From: Leptospiraceae bacterium
GTDB taxonomy: Bacteria; Spirochaetota; Leptospiria; Turneriellales; Turneriellaceae
Length of the DNA: 11,778 bases
Reading direction: 5' to 3'
Assembly: GCA_016788945.1 (NCBI GenBank)
Contig: JAEUSA010000348.1
Coordinates: 1 to 11,778 of the forward strand
Of the stretch, positions 6,706-11,778 are shown piece by piece; position 1 is the first letter of the stretch; each line of letters opens with the position of its first letter. Under the pieces are notes generated by a model. That model did not search any database, was not told where the DNA came from, and saw nothing but the letters and a program-made list of their open reading frames with translations. Made by a program: the position numbers and the translations under genes.

Positions 6706-7161
6706 ATGGCAGATATTTTTTCGACGATTTTGACCGTACTTCTGGTCGTCGTCTCGATTCTCATGATCATCATTATCCTGTTGCAATCGAACAGGGCAGC
6801 GGGCGGTATGTTCGCCTCGGGCGCTCAAACGGCGTTTGGCGCCGGTTCGGCTGACGCATTGACGAAAATCACCGGCGGATTTGCCGCTGCTTTCCTCCTT
6901 ATATGTTTCGGTCTGGCGGCCCTCAAGTCATCCAAACGGGCAACCGACGCTGCGACAGAACAACTGAATAAAGAAATCCCGGCCGTGACGGCACCAACAG
7001 GCGCAGCGGCGCCAGCGGGCGCGGCAGCGCCAAGTGGTACTCCTGCAGCGGCACCTGCTGCAGGGCAGGCGGCAAAACCAGCTGCCGCAGCCGCGACTCC
7101 CGCAGCAGCGAAACCAGCGCCTGCGGCCGCGACGGCCCCCGCCGCCGGGAAACCGAAGTAA
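6706..7161 (+). CDS. secG: SecG, preprotein translocase subunit, with long Ala/Pro-rich tail
   Basis: The first 80 residues match SecG, the small accessory subunit of the SecYEG protein-export channel. Transmembrane helix 1 (about 6-27, STILTVLLVVVSILMIIIIL) is followed by LQSNRAAGGMFASGAQTAFG, the conserved loop, and helix 2 (about 54-72). After KSSKRATDA comes a tail of about 70 residues made almost only of Ala, Pro, Gly, Thr and Lys, ending AAGKPK. SecG proteins are commonly near 75-110 residues; this one has 151. No clear ribosome-binding site precedes the ATG at 6706. glpX begins 4 nt after the stop, so the two are surely co-transcribed. Confidence 0.88.
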   Translation: MADIFSTILTVLLVVVSILMIIIILLQSNRAAGGMFASGAQTAFGAGSADALTKITGGFAAAFLLICFGLAALKSSKRATDAATEQLNKEIPAVTAPTGAAAPAGAAAPSGTPAAAPAAGQAAKPAAAAATPAAAKPAPAAATAPAAGKPK

Positions 7162-7165
7162 CACT

Positions 7166-8122
7166 ATGGACCGCAACCTCGCCCTCGAATTCGTACGCGT
7201 AACCGAAGCCGCGGCGCTTGCCGCAGCTCGGCAAATGGGTAAAGGCGATGAGAAGATCGCCGACCAAGCCGCAGTCGATGCGATGCGCAAGGCATTCGAC
7301 GTCGTGCAGGTTTCGGGTAAAATAGTCATCGGCGAAGGCGAACGCGATGAAGCGCCGATGCTCTACATCGGTGAAGAGGTCGGTGCCGGTGGTTTGCCGG
7401 TCGATATCGCACTCGATCCGCTCGAAGGTACGACGATTACCGCAAAGGGCGGTTACAACGCGACCACGGTTATTGCCGTTGCGGACAAAGGCTGCTTTCT
7501 GCACGCTCCCGACACCTATATGAGCAAACTCGCCGTCGGCCCCGCAGCGAAAGGCGCGCTCGATATTACCGACCCGGTGCCGCTGACGCTGAAACGTCTG
7601 GCGAAAGCGCTCGACAAATATGTCGAAGACGTGACCGTCTGCATTCTCGACCGGCCGCGTCACAATGAACTGATTCAACAGGTACGCGAAGTCGGTTGCC
7701 GCATCAAGCTGATCGGTGACGGCGACGTGTCAGGCGCGATCGCGACCTGCATGGATGACTCCCCGGTTGATATTCTGTTAGGCACCGGCGGTGCACCCGA
7801 AGGTGTACTCTCGGCGGCAGCCCTCAAATGTATGGGCGGCGACTTTCAGGGCCAGCTCAAATTCCGCAATGATGAAGAGCGCAGCCGTGCGCTGAAAATG
7901 GGCATTACAGATCCCGATAAGGTATTCACGATGGAAGAATTGGCCGCGGGCGAAAGCGTTCTGTTCTGCGCGACGGGTGTGACTGACGGCGAAATGCTGC
8001 GCGGCGTCCGTTTCAACCCAAAAGGCGCTGTAACCGAATCGATTGTGATGCGCGCGCGCAGCCGCACCATCCGCTGGATCAAATCGCAGCACCACTTCGA
8101 CTATAAGCCCAAGTATCTGTGA
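7166..8122 (+). CDS. glpX: Class II fructose-1,6-bisphosphatase (GlpX)
   Basis: This 318-residue cytoplasmic enzyme hydrolyses fructose 1,6-bisphosphate to fructose 6-phosphate in gluconeogenesis; some relatives also act on sedoheptulose bisphosphate. The GlpX metal and substrate motifs are all present: D33 in ADQAAVDAMR, E57 in GEGERDEAPM, D84, E87 and T90 in DPLEGTT, GDGDVSGAI at 184-192, and E212 in GTGGAPEGVLSAAALKCMGG. These acidic positions correspond to the metal and catalytic residues of E. coli GlpX, so the enzyme should be active. The frame runs upstream into secG, but the start at 7166 is chosen because the protein begins there with the family N-terminus MDRNLALEFVRVTE. Its TGA overlaps the start of the next gene. 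Confidence 0.93.
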   Translation: MDRNLALEFVRVTEAAALAAARQMGKGDEKIADQAAVDAMRKAFDVVQVSGKIVIGEGERDEAPMLYIGEEVGAGGLPVDIALDPLEGTTITAKGGYNATTVIAVADKGCFLHAPDTYMSKLAVGPAAKGALDITDPVPLTLKRLAKALDKYVEDVTVCILDRPRHNELIQQVREVGCRIKLIGDGDVSGAIATCMDDSPVDILLGTGGAPEGVLSAAALKCMGGDFQGQLKFRNDEERSRALKMGITDPDKVFTMEELAAGESVLFCATGVTDGEMLRGVRFNPKGAVTESIVMRARSRTIRWIKSQHHFDYKPKYL

Positions 8123-8613
8123 CGCCAGAGGCGTCACGAATACCTGAACACAATCACGCGCGAGAAGAATTCACCAATATTCGCGTTGCCCGCGACAAAC
8201 AGGGTAACTCACGCTGGTTCACCGGTGAAAAAGAGATTATTAATCACAAGGTTATATCGCACTTCAAGCAGCATCTGTTTCGCGACGCAAAGGGAATCTA
8301 TATCTACCAGACTTTCCGGCAATTTGCCGAAAAGGGATATATCAAAGTCGAAGGACCATTGCTTTCGGTCTTCCGCGTTGACGGCGATGTCATCACTCTC
8401 GACAGCCTCGATACGATTCCGGTGAACGAAGTGCACGTCATCCAAAATGCGGATGACGAAGCGCTTTATGTGTTTTATCCGCGCCTTCAATGTTATGCAG
8501 GGGTTGGTGCCTCGGTTGCACCCGATTTTGCCGCTCTGATCGAAGAGAAAGACGGGCAGATGCTTTTGGGCGGTAAGCCGATCGAAAAACACAGCATCAG
8601 CGCTTGGTGCTGA
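8119..8613 (+). CDS. Conserved hypothetical protein, possibly DUF1285-like
   Basis: The product has 164 residues, no signal peptide and no membrane helix. The start is a GTG at 8119 overlapping the glpX stop (GTGA); no ATG exists before the conserved-looking part, so a GTG start with translational coupling is most likely. The sequence reads RWFTGEKEIINHKVISHFKQ, then LFRDAKGIYIY and KGYIKVEGP, then a beta-rich stretch with ITLDSLDTIPVNEV. The WF-x-G-x-x-I opening and the R-D-x-x-G-x-Y spacing recall the DUF1285 family, but I am not sure of this. No catalytic motif is evident. Co-transcription with secG and glpX suggests a housekeeping role. The last 17 bp overlap the convergent apbE gene. Confidence 0.7.
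   Translation: MTPEASRIPEHNHAREEFTNIRVARDKQGNSRWFTGEKEIINHKVISHFKQHLFRDAKGIYIYQTFRQFAEKGYIKVEGPLLSVFRVDGDVITLDSLDTIPVNEVHVIQNADDEALYVFYPRLQCYAGVGASVAPDFAALIEEKDGQMLLGGKPIEKHSISAWC
8120..8136 (+). other. Perfect hairpin over the glpX stop and the downstream GTG start
   Basis: TGACGCCAGAGGCGTCA is a 7-bp perfect inverted repeat with a 3-nt loop. The left arm contains the glpX TGA and the last two bases of the GTG start, so the folded RNA would hide the start until ribosomes finishing glpX open it. There is no T run, so it is not a terminator. Confidence 0.55.
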
Positions 8614-9502
8614 ACTCGCAGATTTTTTTCGCGGCGAATAAATCGGAGACGTGCATTGTTCCCGATTGCTCAACGAGCACGGCGGCGATCTGTTGTTTCA
8701 ATGTGACGCGCTCAAAATCTGCCGGCGTCGCAAAAAACAGCGCGGTCGACCAAGCATCGGCCGCCATCGCTGAGTCGTGGTAGACGAGGGCGAGTACGCT
8801 TTTTTCGTGCGGTTCGCCGCTCTGCGGATGCATCAAGTGCCCTTTTTTTCTCCCGTCTGTCGTTACATAACGTTTATCTTGTGCAGATACCGAAAGTGAG
8901 CCGCTGTCTATTCTGCAGCGGGCGAGGGTGCCGCTACCGTCAGGGTCGGCAATGGTTGTCGCATGCGTTATGCCACGCACCAGCAAGTGCCCGCCGAAAT
9001 TCAGTACGAATTGCCTTATGCCCATTGCCGTGAGCCGGGCGGCGATATCATCGAGGGCATAACCTTTGGCGATGCCGCCAAAATCGAGTTCCATGCCTTT
9101 GTCCATGAGGCCCGCGCGGTTCCGTTCGATGCGCACTTTCCGATAATTCACGAGTTTTTTTGCTTCTGCAATTTTGTGCTGCTCTGCGGGTGCAATTTCC
9201 GTCGCAAAATTTTCACGAAATAAACCCTGTGCCTTGAGCAGCGGCAGAATCGTCGGCTCAAATAGCCCTTCACTCTTGGCGGCAATATCTATTGCGTAAC
9301 GCAATACCGTCAGCGTATCGGTACTCACCGGCTGTAAATATTCGCCGCTGCCCGCCGCATGGTTGATGCGAGTGAGCTCGCTGGCATGGTAGACACTCAT
9401 GAGCGAGTCGATACGCGTCAGGCTGTCGCGCACTGCCGTAAAACCGCTTTCACATTGCTGCGCATCAGCGCACCATAAGTCAGCGGTGAATAGTGTGCCC
9501 AT
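8597..9502 (-). CDS. apbE: ApbE, FAD:protein FMN transferase, without its own signal peptide
   Basis: ApbE attaches FMN from FAD to a Thr or Ser of extracytoplasmic flavoproteins. This 301-residue copy has the family landmarks: MGTLFTADLW at the N-terminus, SLMSVYHASELTRIN (33-47), the signature LDFGGIAKGYALDD (139-152), NFGGHLLVRG (168-177), HLMHPQSG (222-229) and the metal site MAADAWSTALF (246-256). ApbE enzymes of Gram-negative bacteria usually carry a signal peptide or lipobox before the G-T motif; here the ATG lies right at that motif and no ribosome-binding site precedes it. The frame is open upstream into the nine-A run of the preceding gene (see 9528-9536), so it may be made as a fusion. 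The likely target, an FMN-binding protein, is encoded two genes upstream. Confidence 0.9.
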   Translation of the reverse strand: MGTLFTADLWCADAQQCESGFTAVRDSLTRIDSLMSVYHASELTRINHAAGSGEYLQPVSTDTLTVLRYAIDIAAKSEGLFEPTILPLLKAQGLFRENFATEIAPAEQHKIAEAKKLVNYRKVRIERNRAGLMDKGMELDFGGIAKGYALDDIAARLTAMGIRQFVLNFGGHLLVRGITHATTIADPDGSGTLARCRIDSGSLSVSAQDKRYVTTDGRKKGHLMHPQSGEPHEKSVLALVYHDSAMAADAWSTALFFATPADFERVTLKQQIAAVLVEQSGTMHVSDLFAAKKICEFSTKR

Positions 9503-9519
9503 CGCGGGCAGCTGGCGTG

Positions 9520-10074
9520 TTACGGAGTTTTTTTTTGCACGCCGGGCTGCTCAGTGCCCGCACCGGGTGTCAGCCGTATTTCATCGGGAAAGTTGTCTTT
9601 GGGTTTGAGCAGGTAGAATGGTATGGCAAGCAGCAGACTTGCCACCAGAACGGTCGCGATCCAGATGCGAAATGAAGCTTTGATCAGCACGAGGTGAATC
9701 AGCAACAGTGCGGTAAACGCCGCGCCGGTAATAATGTGCAACCAGCGTGCGTAATCCATCGCCGCAGCTGACGATACGATTTGCAGGGCGAAACCGCTGA
9801 AGCTCATCAGCGCAATGAGCCCAATGAGTACGATTCCTGTTTTGCGGCCTTCTTGAATGCGGGCCTGCAATTGCGGTATCACATGAATACTGAACAGCAT
9901 GCCGCAGGTAAACAGCCAGAGCACAACCGTGACGATGTGGCTTTTAAGCAGCAGGTGCCTGAGTGTGGGATAAAAATCGGCCGGACGCGCCATAAAAAAA
10001 ATCAGCAAAAAGCCCGTATAAAGCGCGAGGTAACCGCTGCTGTAGAAAAAAAGTCTGAAGCGCTGCGTGAACAT
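9520..10074 (-). CDS. Five-helix membrane protein, probable b-type cytochrome of a flavin/iron redox module
   Basis: This 184-residue integral membrane protein has predicted helices near residues 8-28, 45-66, 79-100, 111-131 and 136-155. Arg/Lys in the N-terminus, the RIQEGRK loop and the KASFR loop place the N-terminus in the cytoplasm and the C-terminal tail (KPKDNFPDEIRL onward) in the periplasm. Four histidines lie in or at the ends of helices: H46 and H64 in the second, H113 and H127 in the fourth (14 apart, as in many bis-His haem b proteins); H40 lies just outside. This fits one or two haems b carrying electrons across the membrane. I cannot assign a named family; a DUF4405-like or ferric-reductase-like cytochrome is possible. 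Its ATG overlaps the stop of the FMN-binding gene (TGATG). Confidence 0.72.
   Translation of the reverse strand: MFTQRFRLFFYSSGYLALYTGFLLIFFMARPADFYPTLRHLLLKSHIVTVVLWLFTCGMLFSIHVIPQLQARIQEGRKTGIVLIGLIALMSFSGFALQIVSSAAAMDYARWLHIITGAAFTALLLIHLVLIKASFRIWIATVLVASLLLAIPFYLLKPKDNFPDEIRLTPGAGTEQPGVQKKTP
9528..9536 (-). other. Nine-A run: candidate -1 slippage site joining the membrane protein to ApbE
   Basis: On the minus strand the membrane-protein gene ends GTG CAA AAA AAA ACT CCG TAA. The CAA AAA AAA stretch contains A_AAA_AAA in the right phase for -1 slippage. After a slip the frame continues AAC TCC GTA ACA CGC CAG with no stop into the apbE ATG at 9502, giving a fusion of about 492 residues. 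Transcriptional slippage, ribosomal frameshifting or a one-base homopolymer error would all give the same product. Confidence 0.45.
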
Positions 10075-10625
10075 CAGGCGGGGTTGATCTCCAGAACAAT
10101 CTTGTGCAGCGCCAGCACACGGCGCACTGCCGAGGTAATGGCGCTGCAGGTCAGCGTCGAGCCGGTGATGCTTGGTATGTTGCCCTTCAGTGACAGGCTG
10201 TTATCGAGCTGCCGGTTCTTAAATAGTTCGAGAAAACGGTCAGAGGCCATGTATTCCTGCGGTTCGGCAAAACTCAGTTGTTCGACGTGCAGTACGCGTT
10301 CGCGCGTGTCGATGCAGATCAGTACAGTTTCGTTGAGCGTGCGTACGCGGTGCGTATCGAGGTATGCCCAGCCTAAGAGCTGGCCTGCGCGTGATACTTT
10401 ATAGACGATCAGCAGAGCCGTATCAATTTTTTCGCGCGAAAGCTCGCTGGCTTTCTTCATTTGTGCGTCGGTCAGGTACACCGATTGGCGTTTGACATTG
10501 TCGGCTGCGGGAAAAACCGCCTGCACCGCTTCGGGAAAAGTGCGGATCACGCGGGCGTTCAGCGACGAGGCAGAAGTGACTACCGTAGCCAGTATCGCGG
10601 TACGGATTTTCGCGAGCGCGCGCAT
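10074..10625 (-). CDS. Exported FMN-binding domain protein (RnfG/NqrC-like), probable ApbE substrate
   Basis: The product has 183 residues. MRALAKIRTAILATVVTSASSLNA looks like a Sec signal peptide, so the mature protein should be periplasmic. It has no retained anchor, unlike typical RnfG/NqrC. The C-terminal half fits an FMN-binding domain: GQLLGWAYLDT, a beta-rich TVLICIDTRERVLHVEQL and the motif SITGSTLTCSAIT at 152-164. TGST resembles the S/T-G-A-T flavinylation motif, with T157 the likely FMN-bearing Thr and Ser in place of Ala. The family passes electrons through covalent FMN; the role here, in front of a membrane cytochrome and apbE and behind a Fur box, is probably electron transfer to iron or another periplasmic acceptor. 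No ribosome-binding site precedes the ATG, which may lie only a few nucleotides from the RNA start. Confidence 0.82.
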   Translation of the reverse strand: MRALAKIRTAILATVVTSASSLNARVIRTFPEAVQAVFPAADNVKRQSVYLTDAQMKKASELSREKIDTALLIVYKVSRAGQLLGWAYLDTHRVRTLNETVLICIDTRERVLHVEQLSFAEPQEYMASDRFLELFKNRQLDNSLSLKGNIPSITGSTLTCSAITSAVRRVLALHKIVLEINPA

Positions 10626-10632
10626 GGATAAT

Positions 10633-10651
10633 AATGAGAATAATTCTCATT
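10633..10651 (-). promoter_or_regulatory. Fur box (iron-responsive operator)
   Basis: AATGAGAATAATTCTCATT is a perfect 9-1-9 palindrome. Its core TGAGAATAATTCTCA matches the 7-1-7 Fur consensus TGATAATNATTATCA at 13 of 15 positions counting the free centre. It overlaps the -10 element and ends 7 bp before the start of the FMN-binding gene, so bound Fur-Fe would block transcription. The operon is therefore predicted to be on when iron is scarce. PerR or another Fur-family paralog could read the same site. Confidence 0.85.
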
Positions 10652-10666
10652 TAGACATGGCGTCAA
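10637..10666 (-). promoter_or_regulatory. Sigma-70-type promoter of the flavin/cytochrome/ApbE operon
   Basis: On the minus strand, TTGACG (10666-10661, 5 of 6) and TATTCT (10642-10637, 4 of 6) are separated by 18 bp. The -10 lies inside the Fur box. The predicted RNA start is near 10630, only about 5 nt before the ATG at 10625. Confidence 0.55.
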
Positions 10667-10692
10667 CTATTTTGTCGTAAGACCGAGGCCAG

Positions 10693-10730
10693 CGCGTTTT
10701 GTCCTTGGGTTAGGTAAGAGACAAAACGCG
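10693..10730. repeat. Inverted repeat between the porin gene and the Fur-box operon
   Basis: CGCGTTTTGTC (10693-10703) is perfectly complementary to GACAAAACGCG (10720-10730). The inner CTT/AAG pairs extend the stem with one bulged A. No T run follows on either strand, so a standard terminator is not supported. It may act as an mRNA 3' end stabiliser or a protein site. Confidence 0.5.
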
Positions 10731-10731
10731 T

Positions 10732-10765
10732 CGATTCTGCGGGAAAAAGCCCGTGGCCGCAATCG
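10732..10765 (-). other. Imperfect hairpin just after the porin stop codon
   Basis: CGATT (10732-10736) pairs with AATCG (10761-10765), and CGGG (10740-10743) with CCCG (10750-10753) around a short A-rich loop, with an internal loop between. It could help end porin transcription on the minus strand, but the T run lies in the loop and not after the stem. Confidence 0.3.
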
Positions 10766-10767
10766 CC

Positions 10768-11778
10768 TTAAAAAAGATAGCCGAGAGCGAAATTCAGCTG
10801 GTTTACCCCCGTGTCAGCTTTATTGCTGTAAATTGAGTAATCTACCTTGGCGCTGATCTGGCGAATGGGTTTATAGGCAAGGCCTATGGTAAACGCAGTT
10901 TGCTCATACTGCGCATCAAAGCGGCGGCCTTCAGCCACCTTGTATTGTGTGTCGATTTTCTCGATGCGAATATGGGGATAAAGCTCCTGTTGGATGTCTA
11001 AGAGGCGAAAAACGTCATAACCGAGCTCGACATAAGCACCGTACATCTGATCCGCAAGGCTGAAGCTGTTCGTTATGGGAGTAACTATACGATCAGCCTG
11101 GGTCACTTTGGCCCACGAGGCCACCGCACGGGCATAAACTCCCTTAAAGCGCACGTCGGCATGTAGATCGCCGATTGCTGTCTCGTGCGTGCTATTATCC
11201 GCCTGCCCACTTTTTCCCCAGTAGGCCGAAGCACCGAAGACGCTGCCCGGTATGGCTACATAATCAACGCGCAACACGCCGGAAAATTCATTCGAAATTG
11301 CGTTCGCGCCTTTTTGGCGACCGCCGCGCAGGCCCTGGCTATTGAAGTTCGCCGCGTTTGTGGTGCTGTTGCGCGCATCGAGGCTGGTGACGCCATACAG
11401 TTTGTACGCAAAATCACCGACCTGGCCGAAAATGCCCGCGCCATTTTCGCGCCAAGTGCTCGGTATGATGCGACTTTCGGTCAGTGGGCGTGTGGTGGCA
11501 AGAAACGTCGGTGCTTCGTGCATTTCGTTATAGATACCCATCGGTATCAGCATCAGGCCCGCCTTAAAATTGAGGCGCGGATCAAACAAATAATCAATGG
11601 TGGCAAATTCGGTGTAAACCTCGGCACCACCGGCGTGCTCGAACTCGATTTCTGAGTTAAAAACAAACTTGTCGTTGAACTTATAACCGACGTAAATGAT
11701 GTTGCGCAGCGTATCAAACTTGTCGTTCTGTTTTGAATCCGCACCGGATTGGTCTGTGCGGGCATTCTTGTTATACAG
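10768..11778 (-). CDS. Outer-membrane beta-barrel porin, C-terminal part, 5' truncated by the window edge
   Basis: The frame is open from the right edge to a TAA at 10770-10768, giving 336 residues without a start. Repeated amphipathic strands alternate with short polar loops (NIIYVGYKF, KFVFNSEIEFEH, VYTEFATIDYLF, KVDYSIYSN, QLNFALGYLF). The protein ends in Phe with an aromatic/hydrophobic last strand, the typical signal for the BAM assembly machinery. The segment GIYNEMHEAPTFLATTRP (about 81-98) followed by IIPSTWRENGAGIFG and RGGRQKG resembles porin-like proteins that I cannot name with certainty; an OprO/OprP-type fold is one option. No plug domain is seen in this part, so it is more likely a passive porin than a TonB-dependent receptor, although a plug could lie outside the window. 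A TTG at 11589 is only an internal codon. Confidence 0.75.
   Translation of the reverse strand: MYNKNARTDQSGADSKQNDKFDTLRNIIYVGYKFNDKFVFNSEIEFEHAGGAEVYTEFATIDYLFDPRLNFKAGLMLIPMGIYNEMHEAPTFLATTRPLTESRIIPSTWRENGAGIFGQVGDFAYKLYGVTSLDARNSTTNAANFNSQGLRGGRQKGANAISNEFSGVLRVDYVAIPGSVFGASAYWGKSGQADNSTHETAIGDLHADVRFKGVYARAVASWAKVTQADRIVTPITNSFSLADQMYGAYVELGYDVFRLLDIQQELYPHIRIEKIDTQYKVAEGRRFDAQYEQTAFTIGLAYKPIRQISAKVDYSIYSNKADTGVNQLNFALGYLF

Noticed and set aside
7034..7165. Upstream extension of glpX into secG
   Set aside because: The extra 44 residues are a Gln/Arg/Pro-rich readout of the SecG Ala/Pro tail in another frame. GlpX begins at 7166.
6923..7678. Long minus-strand open frame (251 codons) opposite secG and glpX
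   Set aside because: It is antisense to two clearly recognised genes, matches no family I know and is rich in Arg and His, as expected for the reverse of GC-rich coding DNA.
10423..10650. 75-codon frame starting with ATG inside the Fur box
   Set aside because: It lies out of frame over the FMN-binding gene, begins within the operator and promoter, and its product is low in recognisable features.
11589..11589. TTG as the start of the porin
   Set aside because: The frame continues upstream to the window edge with barrel-like strands, so this is an internal Leu codon.

Overview
The window looks like chromosome from a Gram-negative spirochaete of the order Leptospirales, possibly a Turneriella- or Leptonema-like relative given its moderately high GC. 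This is an inference. It rests on a DUF1554-type surface lipoprotein, a family I know mainly from Leptospira and relatives, with a relaxed spirochaete-style lipobox, together with a C-terminal-Phe outer-membrane barrel and a dense operon layout. No rRNA, tRNA, insertion sequence, CRISPR array or prophage was seen.

Left block (plus strand, 1-4046). The 3' end of dabA is followed by dabB and a SulP/STAS anion transporter, joined by start/stop overlaps and closed by a strong intrinsic terminator. DabA-DabB is an energy-coupled inorganic-carbon uptake system and SulP proteins include bicarbonate transporters, so the operon probably supplies CO2/bicarbonate. The dabA tail holds three GGAGGT elements spaced exactly 57 bp apart, the last being the dabB ribosome-binding site. 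The sulP 3' UTR carries a 10-nt perfect complement of that site.

Middle block (minus strand, 4045-6584). A DUF1554 lipoprotein gene lies upstream of an OsmC-like gene, which is translationally coupled to a MetZ-type O-succinylhomoserine sulfhydrylase gene. The dab operon and metZ converge on the terminator.

Central plus block (6706-8613). secG, with an unusually long Ala/Pro-rich tail, is followed by glpX (class II fructose-1,6-bisphosphatase) and a small protein of unknown function whose GTG start overlaps the glpX stop inside a perfect hairpin. The secG and lipoprotein genes diverge from 6585-6705.

Right block (minus strand, 8597-10666). A near-perfect Fur box overlaps a promoter that drives three tightly packed genes: an exported FMN-binding-domain protein with a flavinylation-type motif, a five-helix histidine-rich membrane protein (likely b-type cytochrome), and ApbE, the FMN transferase that would flavinylate the first protein. 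This reads as an iron-regulated flavin/cytochrome redox module, perhaps for ferric iron reduction. The apbE gene encodes no signal peptide, but its frame is open back into a nine-A run at the end of the cytochrome gene. A -1 slip there would produce a membrane-anchored, periplasmic ApbE. At the far right is the C-terminal part of an outer-membrane beta-barrel porin, cut by the window edge.
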